A DNA stretch of 64,000 nt from JAJRXR01 sp041987545 (GTDB lineage: Bacteria; Planctomycetota; Phycisphaerae; Phycisphaerales; UBA1924). Location of the stretch: contig JBHIWH010000002.1 of the NCBI GenBank assembly GCA_041987545.1, forward strand, positions 248,001-312,000, written 5' to 3'. A program made the position numbers and the translations under genes. Positions 17,741 to 27,138 of this stretch are shown here, piece after piece. The notes under the pieces are model-generated. The model was given only the letters and a program-made list of their open reading frames with translations, had not been told where the DNA came from and searched no databases. Numbering within the stretch: position 1 is the first letter of the stretch; each line of letters begins with the position of its first letter.

Positions 17741-18649
17741 ATGCTCACCGAGGAGCTGATGCGCGAGGTCCGGCGCCTGGAAGTCCGGGCCCGCCGCCGC
17801 GTCGACGAACTCTTCGCCGGGGAGTACCACTCCGCGTTCCGCGGCCAGGGCGTCGAGTTCGCCGAGGTCCGCGAGTACGAGCCGGGCGACGACGTGCGCT
17901 CTATCGACTGGAACGTCACCGCCCGGACCGGCCGCCCGTTCGTCAAGCGCTTCGTCGAGGAGCGGCAGCTCTCGGTCGTGATGGTGCTGGACCTGAGCGC
18001 CTCGACGATGTTCGGCTCGGGCGACAAGCCCAAGGCCAGGCTCATGGCCGAGATCAGCGCCGTGCTCGCCCTGGCCGCGTCACGCAACGCCGACCGCGCG
18101 GGCCTGCTGACATTCTCCGACCAGGTCGAGCTGTTCCTGCCGCCCCGCAAGGGGCGGACACACGTGCAGCGGCTCATCCGGGAGGTCCTGGACGCCGAGC
18201 CCCGGGGGCGGGGCCGCGCCCTGCCCGACGCGCTGGCCATGCTCCGCCGCGTGCTCTCCAGGCACAGCATCATCTTCCTGGTCTCCGACTTCCTGGACGA
18301 CGACCCGGGCGCCGACGCCGAGCCGGATTGGGAGCTGCCCCTCCGCCTGCTCGCCCGGCGCCACGACGTGACCGCGCTGCGGGTGACCGACCCGCGCGAG
18401 CTGGATCCGCCCCGGCTGGGCCTCGTCGAACTGCACGACCCCGAGACCGGACGCCGCGTGCTGGCCGACACGGGCAGCCGCGCGGTTCGTCGGCGCCACC
18501 GCGCGCTGATGGTCGACGCCGAGGCGCGGCTGGAGCAACGCCTCCGCCGATCCAAGGTGGACCTGGTCCGCCTCTCGACCGACCGCCCGTTCGTGGACGA
18601 CCTGCACGCGTACTTCCGCCGCCGCGAGGGAGGGCGCCGAGCGGGATGA
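17741..18649 (+). CDS. DUF58 domain protein (vWA-like)
   Basis: 302 residues. The DUF58 signature is clear: SAFRGQGVEFAEVREYEPGD then VRSIDWNVTARTGRPFVKRF, followed by a vWA-like core with the MIDAS-like DLSAST. DUF58 proteins are standard partners of MoxR. The start lies 15 bases after moxR with AAGGAGG in between. It overlaps the next gene by 4 bases (ATGA). Confidence 0.92.
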   Translation: MLTEELMREVRRLEVRARRRVDELFAGEYHSAFRGQGVEFAEVREYEPGDDVRSIDWNVTARTGRPFVKRFVEERQLSVVMVLDLSASTMFGSGDKPKARLMAEISAVLALAASRNADRAGLLTFSDQVELFLPPRKGRTHVQRLIREVLDAEPRGRGRALPDALAMLRRVLSRHSIIFLVSDFLDDDPGADAEPDWELPLRLLARRHDVTALRVTDPRELDPPRLGLVELHDPETGRRVLADTGSRAVRRRHRALMVDAEARLEQRLRRSKVDLVRLSTDRPFVDDLHAYFRRREGGRRAG

Positions 18650-19557
18650 ACGCGAAGATCGCACAGCCAACCCGCCTCGTCGCCGTCGCACTGCTCGCGC
18701 TCGCGTGTGTGCTCGCGCCCGCGTGCTCGGGCGTGTCGGGGGCCGACGAGCCCGAGCCGGCCGTCAAGACCGAGGCGGAGCTTGGCCCGGTCGCCGTCGC
18801 GGTCTGGGCCGACGCGACCGAGCTCCGGGCCGCCGACCGCCTCGGCGTGGTGGTCGAGGTCGCGTGGGACACCGGCTCGAGCGTCGGGCCGTTGGAGTTC
18901 CACGTCGAGCGCGCCGGGTGGACCGTGGTCTCTCGCGCCGAGGGCACACCCGAGCGCCGGGCCGATGGTCGCCTTGCATCGACGACCCGCTTCACGCTCG
19001 AGCCCTTGCTGCCGGGCCAGTATGAGCTCCCGCCCGCCTCGGTGTCGTGGAGCACGCCCGACGGCGCTTCGGGGATCACGCAGACCGAACCGTTGGCCGT
19101 CACCGTCGAGCCGCTGCTCGACGAGTCGGCCGACCTGCTCGCCCTCGCCGCGGACCGCGAGCCCCCACCCCCACCGCCCGCCGAGGCGCGGCCGCCCGCG
19201 TGGGTGTTCGCCGCGGCGGGCGCGGCGATTGTGGCGGTCATCGCGACCGTGGTCGTCGGCGCCTGGTCGCTCGCGCGTCGGTCACCGGGCGAGGCGAGCC
19301 CGCTCCGCGATCGACTCCGCGCGCTCGAGGCCGCGCTCGCCGACCCCGAGACGCCCACCGGGCGCATCTGTGACGCCGCCGCCGCGACGATGCGGGCCGC
19401 CCGATCCGGAGCGAACCCCGAGACGGACGCGCTGCGCCGAAGTCTCGACGAGGCCCGCTTCGCCCCGACGCCGCCGGATCCGAAGACCGCCCGCTCGCTC
19501 GGGTCCCGGGCGCTCGAGTTGACGCGCGCCTCCCTCTCCCCGGGGGTGGCGCCGTGA
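18646..19557 (+). CDS. Membrane lipoprotein-like protein of the MoxR/Bat operon
   Basis: 303 residues from ATG 18646, which overlaps the preceding stop. The N-terminus has a signal with lipobox-like LAPAC. A beta-rich domain (about 45-165) follows, resembling the oxygen-tolerance/BatD-type Ig-like fold. After a Pro-rich linker comes one transmembrane helix (about 185-206) and a charged cytoplasmic tail. By position it matches the DUF4381/BatD-like member of such operons. The exact family is uncertain. Confidence 0.65.
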   Translation: MNAKIAQPTRLVAVALLALACVLAPACSGVSGADEPEPAVKTEAELGPVAVAVWADATELRAADRLGVVVEVAWDTGSSVGPLEFHVERAGWTVVSRAEGTPERRADGRLASTTRFTLEPLLPGQYELPPASVSWSTPDGASGITQTEPLAVTVEPLLDESADLLALAADREPPPPPPAEARPPAWVFAAAGAAIVAVIATVVVGAWSLARRSPGEASPLRDRLRALEAALADPETPTGRICDAAAATMRAARSGANPETDALRRSLDEARFAPTPPDPKTARSLGSRALELTRASLSPGVAP

Positions 19558-20588
19558 CCGAGATCGACCGCTTCGCCTGGCCCTGGCTGTTCGCGCTGCT
19601 CGCGGTGATCCCCGTGCTCGTCGCGGTGTGGACGCTGCGGCGGGCGCCGGGCGTGCTGTACTCGGCGACCCCCGCCGCCGCCGCCACCGGCCGGACCCTC
19701 CGCGCCCGCGTCGCCTGGCTGCCCGCGCTCTTCCGGCTGATCTGTCTCTCGCTGCTCGTCGTCGCGCTGGCCAGGCCCCAGGCGATCGACACGCAGACCA
19801 GCCGCACGACCGAGGGCGTCGCGCTCCAGCTCGTCCTCGACCGCTCGGGCTCGATGGACGAGGAGCTGACGATCATCGACGGCCAGCGCGTCCGGCGTCT
19901 CGACGCGGCCAAGGAGGTCCTGTCCGAGTTCATCGTCGGCAACGGCGACGACCTGGCCGGGCGTGAGGGCGACCTGCTCGGCCTGATCGCCTTCGGCTCT
20001 TACGCCGACACGATCGCCCCGCTGACCCAGGACCACGAGCCGATCATCGAGCTGCTCGCCGAGGTCGACGCCTCGCGCATCCGCGAGGAGCGGGGTACCG
20101 CGATCGGCGACGCGCTGGCCCTCGCCTCGGCCCGCCTCGCCGGCGCCGAGCGGTCGCTGGCCGAGGAGAAGGGCTCGTCCGACTTCACGCTCCGGGGCAA
20201 GGCCATCGTCCTCCTGACCGACGGCGAGAACACCGCCGGCTCAACCGACCCCCGCGACGCGGCCGCCCTCGCGGCCGCCCTGGGCATCCGCGTGTACGCG
20301 ATCGGCATCCGCGGCGGCGTCCAGCGCGGCTTCTTCCGCACCCAGTCCATCGACGAGGGACTGCTGACCGACATCGCCGAGACCACCGGCGGCCGTTTCT
20401 GGGCCGTGGACTCGGGCGACCAGCTCCGCGAGATCTACACCGAGATCGACACCCTCGAGAAGACCGAGATCCGCGTGGACGCGATGACCGCGTACCGCGA
20501 GCTGTTCACGCCCTTCGCCCTGGCCGCGCTGTGCTGCCTGGTCGGCGAGGTGCTCCTGAGAACCACGTGGCTCAGGAGGCTCCCGTGA
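19554..20588 (+). CDS. BatA-like vWA membrane protein
   Basis: 344 residues, GTG start overlapping the preceding stop. Two N-terminal membrane helices precede a vWA domain with MIDAS motif DRSGSM and TDGEN, and a C-terminal membrane helix follows. These are the features of BatA (Bacteroides aerotolerance-type) proteins. The product is probably assembled with the DUF58 and BatB proteins under MoxR action at the inner membrane. Confidence 0.88.
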   Translation: MTEIDRFAWPWLFALLAVIPVLVAVWTLRRAPGVLYSATPAAAATGRTLRARVAWLPALFRLICLSLLVVALARPQAIDTQTSRTTEGVALQLVLDRSGSMDEELTIIDGQRVRRLDAAKEVLSEFIVGNGDDLAGREGDLLGLIAFGSYADTIAPLTQDHEPIIELLAEVDASRIREERGTAIGDALALASARLAGAERSLAEEKGSSDFTLRGKAIVLLTDGENTAGSTDPRDAAALAAALGIRVYAIGIRGGVQRGFFRTQSIDEGLLTDIAETTGGRFWAVDSGDQLREIYTEIDTLEKTEIRVDAMTAYRELFTPFALAALCCLVGEVLLRTTWLRRLP

Positions 20589-21637
20589 ACGACGCGGCGG
20601 TCACGCTCACCGACTCGTTCCGGCTCGCCGCCCCCGCGTGGGCGCACGCGCTGTGGGTCGCGCCGGCGCTGGCGCTGCTGCTCGTGCTCTCCCGTGCCCG
20701 GGCCCGCAGCCTGCTCCGCCGATTCGCCTCGCCCGAGATGCTCGCGAGGTTGTCTTTGGGCGTCAGCCGTCCGCGCCGGGCGCTCAAGGCGGGGCTCATC
20801 GTCGCCGCCAGCGCCCTGGCCGCCGCCTCCCTCGCCCGGCCGCAGCTCGGGTATCAGGAGCGGGCGGCAACCAAGCGCGGGCGCGACGTCGTCTTTGTCG
20901 TGGACGTCTCCCGCTCCATGCTCGCCCAGGACCTGGCGCCCAACCGGCTGGAGCGCGTCAAGCTGTGGATGAAGGACCTGGTGGCCGCGGTCGAGGGCGA
21001 CCGCGTCGGGCTGGTCGCCTTCGCCGGCGCCCCCGTCGTCCGCAGCCCGCTGACGCAGGACCGCGACTTCATGCTCCTGGCGATCGACGAGCTGAGCCCG
21101 GACGCCGCGCCCCGGGGCGGAACCAACATCGGCGACGCCCTGCGCAAGACCATCGACAGCGTCTTCGCGATCGACCCGGACGCGCCCGACGAGGGCGCCC
21201 CGTACCGCGACATCATCCTCATCACCGACGGCGACGACCAGGAGAGCTTCCCGGTGGAGGCCGCCCGGATCGCGGGCGACCTGGGCGTCCGCGTGATCGC
21301 GATCGGCGTCGGCTCGGCCGGCGCGGGCGCGCCCGTGCCGGAGGCCGACGGCGCCGGCTACGCGCAGTTCGAGGGCCAGACCGTCCGCTCCGCGCTCGAC
21401 CCCGACGCCCTGGCCGCGATCGCCGCCGCGTCCGACGGCGGGGTGTTCCTCAACGTGGGCACGGGCGTCATCGAGCTCGACGAGGTCTACGACGATCTCA
21501 TCGCCTCGGGCCGGCGCGCCGAACGGGGCGTCTCGGTCACCCGCGACTACTTCGAGCGGTACGCCTGGGTGCTCCTGCCCGCGTTCGTGCTGCTGGTGCT
21601 CGAGCCGCTGATCCCCGACCGGAGGCGGAAGAGATGA
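20585..21637 (+). CDS. BatB-like vWA membrane protein
   Basis: 350 residues from GTG 20585, which overlaps the preceding stop (GTGA). N-terminal membrane helices, then a vWA domain with MIDAS DVSRSM, GGTNIGDAL and TDGDDQES, then a C-terminal membrane helix near YAWVLLPAFVLLVLEP. A paralogue of the preceding BatA-like protein, as is usual in these operons. It overlaps the next gene by 4 bases. Confidence 0.88.
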   Translation: MNDAAVTLTDSFRLAAPAWAHALWVAPALALLLVLSRARARSLLRRFASPEMLARLSLGVSRPRRALKAGLIVAASALAAASLARPQLGYQERAATKRGRDVVFVVDVSRSMLAQDLAPNRLERVKLWMKDLVAAVEGDRVGLVAFAGAPVVRSPLTQDRDFMLLAIDELSPDAAPRGGTNIGDALRKTIDSVFAIDPDAPDEGAPYRDIILITDGDDQESFPVEAARIAGDLGVRVIAIGVGSAGAGAPVPEADGAGYAQFEGQTVRSALDPDALAAIAAASDGGVFLNVGTGVIELDEVYDDLIASGRRAERGVSVTRDYFERYAWVLLPAFVLLVLEPLIPDRRRKR

Positions 21638-22788
21638 TCCACGTTCTGCTCACATCCGCCGCGCTCTCGCTCACGCCGCCACCCGCGTCCGGCGCGGACG
21701 CGCCCCCCCCGCCCGACATCAGCGTGGGCGAGCCCGAGGCGCTGGACATGGAAGCGCTGTCGCCCCGCCAGATGCTCGCCGAGGCCCGCGACCGGCTGGC
21801 CGACGACCCCGACCTGGCGCTGGAGTTGTACCGCCAGGCGGACCTGCGGTCGGTCGAGCCGGGCGTGCAGGCCGCGGCCCGGTTCAACCTAGCCCGCGCG
21901 TTGTATCGCGCGGCCGTCCCCGAGGACGCGAGCATCGAGGAGCTCGCGATCGCCGAGGACTACGAGGAAACGCTGGAGCGGTTGGCCGCCTCGGAACGCG
22001 CGTTCCGGTCCACGCTGGACGTCGCTCCAGAAGACGAGACCGCGGCCCGCGAGGTCGAGCGGATCCGCCGCCTCGCCGCCGCCATCGAGGACCTCCGCCG
22101 CCGCATGCAGGAGCAGGCCGACAAGATGGAGGAGCTGGCCAACCAGCTCGACCAGCTCGCCGACGAGCAGGAGCAGGAGGCCATCCAGAACGAGCGCCGC
22201 GAGCCGGACGAGCAGCAAGCGGCGGACCAGCCCCAGGACGGCGAGCCGAGCGACGAGTCGCGGCAGCCCCCGAGCCAGGCCGAGCAGACCCCGCAGCAGG
22301 CCCGCGACGACCAGCAGAGCCTGGACGAGCGCACGCAAGAAGCGCTCGACGAGCTGCGCGAGCAGCAGGGCCAGCAGCCGCAGCAGGGCTCGCCGGCCGA
22401 CAGCGTCGAGCAGGCCCGCGACGCGCAGCAGCAGGCGGGCGAGTCGCTCGAGCAGGACGACCAGGACTCGGCGTCCGAGTCCCAGCGCGAGGCGGCCGAG
22501 CGTCTCCGCGAGGCGGCGCAGCGCGCCCGCGAGCAGGCGGCGCAGAACCGACCGGGTGAGCGGGGCGAGGGGCAGGAGGGCGAGGGCGACCCGCAGGACT
22601 CGGCCCAGCAGGAACAACAGGACGGCGAGCAGGGCCAGGAAGGCGAGCAGGCGGGTCAGCCGAGCGAGACGCCCCTGCAGCGGGCCGTCCGCCGCCTGCT
22701 CGAACGCGAGGAGCGCCAGCGCGAGGAGCGGGACCGCATCCGTCGCGCGTACCTCCCGGGGCCGGCGCCGGTGGATCGGGATTGGTAG
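21634..22788 (+). CDS. BatC-like TPR protein with Gln/Glu-rich low-complexity tail
   Basis: 384 residues from ATG 21634. A short N-terminal signal-like segment and a tetratricopeptide-type helical region (about 50-150) are followed by a long stretch dominated by Gln, Glu, Asp, Arg and Ala (about 150-360). This is typical of BatC-type proteins. The C-terminus is basic. The low-complexity region is probably extended and highly charged; its role is unknown. Confidence 0.78.
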   Translation: MIHVLLTSAALSLTPPPASGADAPPPPDISVGEPEALDMEALSPRQMLAEARDRLADDPDLALELYRQADLRSVEPGVQAAARFNLARALYRAAVPEDASIEELAIAEDYEETLERLAASERAFRSTLDVAPEDETAAREVERIRRLAAAIEDLRRRMQEQADKMEELANQLDQLADEQEQEAIQNERREPDEQQAADQPQDGEPSDESRQPPSQAEQTPQQARDDQQSLDERTQEALDELREQQGQQPQQGSPADSVEQARDAQQQAGESLEQDDQDSASESQREAAERLREAAQRAREQAAQNRPGERGEGQEGEGDPQDSAQQEQQDGEQGQEGEQAGQPSETPLQRAVRRLLEREERQREERDRIRRAYLPGPAPVDRDW

Positions 22789-22790
22789 CC

Positions 22791-24572
22791 ATGCACAGAA
22801 CCACGACCCAAGCAGTTCTTCGAGTCCTGGCCTGCCTCGCGGCGTGCCTGATCCTGGCGCCGACGGCGCGCGCGCAGGGCGAGGTCAGCGTCGTCGCCGA
22901 GCTGAGCAACACGAGCGTGTACCTCGGCGACTCCGTGCTCCTGCAGATCACGGTCGAGGGCACGGACGACGCCGACGAGCCGAGCGTCCCGGAGATCCCG
23001 GGCGTGAGCGTGCTCGCCCAGGGCGGCGGCTCGCAGTCGCGGAGCTTCATCACGTGGCGGAACGGCCGCCGCGAGGCGACCCAGCGCCTCTCGTACGTCT
23101 TCCAGTACTCGCTCACGCCCACCCGCGCCGGCGTCTTCGACATCCCCGCGATCGACGTCCCGGTCGCCGGGCGGACGTACACGACCCAGCCCCTGCGGGT
23201 CTCGGCCGTCGAGCCCCCGATCGACCCGGACGCGCTGATCCGCATCGAGCTGGACGCGGAGGAGGCGTACGTCGGGCAGCCGGTCCGCGCCCGCGTCTCC
23301 TGGTTCTTCGAGGGCGTGGCCCGCAGCGCGAGCTTCCGCGCGTCCGAGCTGCCCCCCTCGATCGACGTCATGCCCCTCCCGCCCCCCGCGGGCACGACGT
23401 CGGACGTCTACCGCATCGACGCGTTCGGCGTGCAGGCCCAGGCCGCCCAGGCCCGGGGTGTCCGGGACTCCCGCCCCAGCCCCGCGCTCGTGTTCGAGCT
23501 GATGCTCATCCCCCGTGAGGCCGGCGAGTTCCGCGTCGGTCCCGTCGTCGTCGTGTTCGACCGGTCGCGGGGGCCGCGTCGCGTCATGTCCAGGTCCGAC
23601 GAGGTCACGCTCTCGGTCCGCCCGCTTCCGGAGGCCGGGCGCCCGCCAGGCTTCACGGGCCTCATCGGCGACTTCTCGCTGTCCCTCGATGCCTCGCCCA
23701 CCGAGGTCAACGTCGGCGACCCGATCTCGCTCCGCCTGACCATCCACGGGCCCGAGCCGCTGTCCGGCGCCGACGCGCCTGATCTCGCGGCCGACCCCGA
23801 CATCGCCGAGCGGTTCAAGCCCTCGGCCGACGGCTGGGAGCGGACGGGCCAGGACCGCGCGGGCGCGCGCTCATTCGAGACGACCATCCGTGCCCGGACC
23901 GAGGACGTGGACGCGATCCCGCCCATCCGGCTGCCGTACTTCGATCCTGTCTCCGGCGAGTACCGGTACGCGATGACCGACGAGGTCCCGCTCGAGGTCC
24001 GGCGCACGCGCCGGGTGACGGCCGCCGACGCGATCATGGCCCCGGGCCGGGCTGCGCCGCCCTCGTCACGCCGCCTCAAGCGCGCGGGCGACGGCGTGTG
24101 GGCGCTGCAGACCGACCCGGCGAGGCTGCTCGCCTCCGACGGCATCGACCCGCTCGCGTGGGGCGCCAGCCCGGTCGTGGTGACGGTCCTGGTGGCCCCG
24201 CCCGCGGCGTACGCGCTGGCGACGATCGTCGTCCTCGCCCGCCGCCGATCGGATCCCGAGGCCCGGCGCCGACGCCGGGCGGTCGCGCGGGGCATGGGTC
24301 TGGTCGCCCGGGGGCGGGCGAGCGAGGGGATCCGGTCCTGGGCGTCGGGGGTGACGGGCATGTCCGAGCAGGCGGTCACCGCCGCCGACGTCCGGGCGCT
24401 GGGCGCGGACGGCGACGAGGACGCCAAGCGCCTGGCCGACGCGCTGCTCACCGGCGAGCGATCACGCTATGGCGAGGGCGAGGCCGAGAACGGCGCCGCG
24501 GAGGCGACTGACCTCCGGGCCGCGATGAACCGGCTCCGCACGCGGACCCGCGCGAAAGGGGTGTCGGCGTGA
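22791..24572 (+). CDS. BatD-like protein
   Basis: 593 residues from ATG 22791. A TTG nine bases upstream is in frame but less likely. The signal peptide ends near ARAQG. Repeated Ig-like beta domains follow, with the BatD pattern VYLGDSVLLQITVEG and ending VNVGDPISLRLTIHG. A transmembrane helix (about 458-480) precedes a basic cytoplasmic tail. BatD members are large periplasmic components of Bat systems. The start is 3 bases after the batC stop. Confidence 0.85.
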   Translation: MHRTTTQAVLRVLACLAACLILAPTARAQGEVSVVAELSNTSVYLGDSVLLQITVEGTDDADEPSVPEIPGVSVLAQGGGSQSRSFITWRNGRREATQRLSYVFQYSLTPTRAGVFDIPAIDVPVAGRTYTTQPLRVSAVEPPIDPDALIRIELDAEEAYVGQPVRARVSWFFEGVARSASFRASELPPSIDVMPLPPPAGTTSDVYRIDAFGVQAQAAQARGVRDSRPSPALVFELMLIPREAGEFRVGPVVVVFDRSRGPRRVMSRSDEVTLSVRPLPEAGRPPGFTGLIGDFSLSLDASPTEVNVGDPISLRLTIHGPEPLSGADAPDLAADPDIAERFKPSADGWERTGQDRAGARSFETTIRARTEDVDAIPPIRLPYFDPVSGEYRYAMTDEVPLEVRRTRRVTAADAIMAPGRAAPPSSRRLKRAGDGVWALQTDPARLLASDGIDPLAWGASPVVVTVLVAPPAAYALATIVVLARRRSDPEARRRRRAVARGMGLVARGRASEGIRSWASGVTGMSEQAVTAADVRALGADGDEDAKRLADALLTGERSRYGEGEAENGAAEATDLRAAMNRLRTRTRAKGVSA

Positions 24573-25411
24573 GACGCAATGTACTCTTCTGGATCGTGCT
24601 CGCCTTGTCCCTGGTCGTGCCGGGCCACGCATGGGCGCAGGCTCCCACCCCCGAGTCGCGGGAGCAGCTCGTGGAGCGCGCCGCAGGATTGCTCGCCGAC
24701 GCCGAGGCGGCGTGGGCCGACGACCGCGAGGGCGCCGAGTCCACGCTCCGCGAGGGCGTCGCGCTTCTAGAGGCCGCCCGGTCCGGCGTGCCCGCGACCA
24801 GCGTCGAGCTGGAGCGCACGCTCGGCGCCTCGTACCTGCTGCTGGGGGACACCGGCCGCTCTGTGCTGCACCTGCGCCGCGCGCTGCTGCTCGACCCCGC
24901 CGACGCCGCGACCCGCGAGACGCTCGCCGCCGCCCGCGCACGGGTCGGGGCGTCGGCCGATGCCGACCTCGGCCACCGCGCGGCACGCGGCCTGCTGTTC
25001 TGGAGGGGGTACGTCCCCAGGCTCTGGCTGCTCGTGGTCGGCGTCGCGGCGTGGGTCGCCGCGTGGGCGTTGCTGGTTGCGCGGCGGCTGGGCGCGCCCC
25101 GTGTTACGACCCGCCTCGGGCTCGTCTCGCTCGTAGTCAGCCTCCTGCCCGCGGGCGCCCTGGCCAGCGAGCAGGTCATCCTCCGCCTGCGCGACGACGC
25201 GGTCGTCGTCCAGCGCGGCGCCACTGCCCACAACGGCCCGTCGGCCGACCTCTACCCCGCCACGTTCACCGAGCCGGTCCAGCTGGGGCTCGAACTCCTG
25301 GTCGTCGGCGCGCGCGACGGGTGGGTCAACGCCCGCCTCGCCTCTGGCCAGGAGACGTGGCTGCCCGAGTCCGCGATCGAGCGGGTCACTCCCCGCCGTC
25401 GCCCTCGCTGA
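24569..25411 (+). CDS. BatE-like TPR/SH3 protein
   Basis: 280 residues, GTG start overlapping the preceding stop. Signal peptide to AWAQ, a TPR-like region (about 30-135), two membrane helices (about 155-175 and 187-205) and an SH3-like domain at the C-terminus (VILRLRDDAVVVQRG through LPESAIE). This order is that of BatE-type proteins, the last gene of these operons. The 3' end overlaps the convergent carboxypeptidase gene by 26 bases. Confidence 0.8.
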   Translation: MRRNVLFWIVLALSLVVPGHAWAQAPTPESREQLVERAAGLLADAEAAWADDREGAESTLREGVALLEAARSGVPATSVELERTLGASYLLLGDTGRSVLHLRRALLLDPADAATRETLAAARARVGASADADLGHRAARGLLFWRGYVPRLWLLVVGVAAWVAAWALLVARRLGAPRVTTRLGLVSLVVSLLPAGALASEQVILRLRDDAVVVQRGATAHNGPSADLYPATFTEPVQLGLELLVVGARDGWVNARLASGQETWLPESAIERVTPRRRPR

Positions 25412-27137
25412 GCTCGACCTCGCGCTCGACCACGCCGGACTTCTCGCTCGTGTGCCGGAGTATCACGCGGGCGCCCTCGCGGCCCTCGACGAAGAAGCGG
25501 TGGATCACCGCCCCCCGCCCGGGGACGCCCCCCGCCAGTTGCACGCGGTCCGGCTCGAACCGCGTCTCGTCGATCGTGGTGTCACGCCAGTCCGAGAGCG
25601 AGCCGGAGGCCACAACCTCGGCGCCCGACAGCTCGAGCAGGTCGTTGGCGCCGATGCCCCGCTGGGCCGCGACCGCCGTCCGCGTGGGGATCAGCGCCTC
25701 GTTGCGGACCTCGGCGGTGACGCTCCACAGCCCGCCGCCCACCCGCTCGACCTCGACGCGTCCGAACGCCACCCGCGGCATCTGCGACGCGTGCAGCATC
25801 GTGAACGCGAAGTTGCGGTGGCAGTCCTCCTCGAGCATGAAGTTGGGCGTCGATCGACTCGACCACTTGTTCAGCCCGCCGACCAGCACCGTCCCGTGCT
25901 CGGGGTGCTCGACCTCGGTGTAGTCCGTGAAGACCTGCCCGAACTGGAGCCTGTCGCGGAACGTCCACATCTGCTCGTCGCTCGGGCGATCGACGCTGCG
26001 CTGGAAGTACTTGCCGACGTTCCAGATCTCGTTGGTGAACGAGATGATGCCCAGCGACTCGCCCGCCCACGTCGACTCGCCGCCGTGCACGTTGTACAGG
26101 TCGGCGTGGATCACCAGGTACCGGTAGTACGGCAGCAGGTCCTCGCCCAGTTCTCCGATCTCGTCGTACACGCGAAGGTCTGCCCGCGGGTACCGGTCGC
26201 TCATGTACGACGACCCGGGGCCCCTGAGCATCATGCCACCCGTGTTGTGGTAGGTCTGGAAGGCCGCCACGTTCGGGTGTGAGTACATCCACTCGCCGAT
26301 GGCGCGCGTCTCGGGGTTGGAGAACGGGAACTCCCCGGCGCCGTACTGGACGTAGTTGGGCTTCCAGTCGCCGGGCCAGTTGCGGTTCATGTCGTTGCCG
26401 CCCGGCCCGTCCTCGTTGGTCCGCCCGTCCCCGTCGTTGTCGATCCCCTCCTGGCCCAGATAGGTCCACTCGCCCTTCTGGTCGGCCGCGACGCGACGGA
26501 AGATCCGCGGATCGTGCGTGTCCCGCTCCCACCGCCCGTCGGGGTCACGGACCCACATCTGCGTGATCGAGCCGTCGCCGTCGAGATCGTCGGGTCCGTC
26601 CTCGTCGACCAGACCGTCCCGGTCGTTGTCCACCGGGTCCTGGTTCCACCTCGGGAAGTGCGGCGTGGAGGGCTCGCGGAAGAAGTACGCCCGCGAGTCC
26701 GGGTTCACCATCGGCAGCAGGTAGAACGAGTAGTTGTCGATGAGCTCCGTCAGGTCCTCGTTCACGCCGTGGGCCTTGGCCAGGTACCACAGCGTGTACA
26801 GGACCACCTCGGGCCCCTGGATCTCGTTGGCGTGGATGCCCCCGTCGATCCACATCGCCGGCTTCTCGTCGTGTGCGCCCGTCTCCGGGTTATTGAGGAT
26901 CGCCATGGTCAGGTCGCGGCCGTCACCGCTCTGGCCGATCGTCTCGAGCGTCACGAGGCCCGGGTACGCCGAGGCGATGTCCCGGAAGGCCTGGTCGATC
27001 TCCTCGACCGTGTGGTACCGGTTGAAGGCGATCTCGACCTTGGCCGGGATGTGCTCCTGCGCCAGCGCCGCGGCAGGAGCCGCGAGCATCGAGGCCAGCG
27101 CGCCGAGGGCCACGGTTCGATTCAGTGCACGCTTCAT
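25386..27137 (-). CDS. M14-family zinc carboxypeptidase
   Basis: 583 residues. Signal peptide to ALAQ (about 27). The M14 metal ligands are present: HANE (His102, Glu105) and YHNTGG (His297). The later NEIW may hold the catalytic Glu. Inserts with DxDxDG-type repeats (DNDRDGLVDEDGPDDLDGDG and DNDGDGRTNEDG) look like calcium-binding loops. It probably cleaves C-terminal residues of peptides outside the cytoplasm. It is the second gene of a pair; its start is 1 base after the upstream gene's stop, and GGAGG precedes it. Confidence 0.88.
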   Translation of the reverse strand: MKRALNRTVALGALASMLAAPAAALAQEHIPAKVEIAFNRYHTVEEIDQAFRDIASAYPGLVTLETIGQSGDGRDLTMAILNNPETGAHDEKPAMWIDGGIHANEIQGPEVVLYTLWYLAKAHGVNEDLTELIDNYSFYLLPMVNPDSRAYFFREPSTPHFPRWNQDPVDNDRDGLVDEDGPDDLDGDGSITQMWVRDPDGRWERDTHDPRIFRRVAADQKGEWTYLGQEGIDNDGDGRTNEDGPGGNDMNRNWPGDWKPNYVQYGAGEFPFSNPETRAIGEWMYSHPNVAAFQTYHNTGGMMLRGPGSSYMSDRYPRADLRVYDEIGELGEDLLPYYRYLVIHADLYNVHGGESTWAGESLGIISFTNEIWNVGKYFQRSVDRPSDEQMWTFRDRLQFGQVFTDYTEVEHPEHGTVLVGGLNKWSSRSTPNFMLEEDCHRNFAFTMLHASQMPRVAFGRVEVERVGGGLWSVTAEVRNEALIPTRTAVAAQRGIGANDLLELSGAEVVASGSLSDWRDTTIDETRFEPDRVQLAGGVPGRGAVIHRFFVEGREGARVILRHTSEKSGVVEREVELSEGDGGE

Positions 27138-27138
27138 C

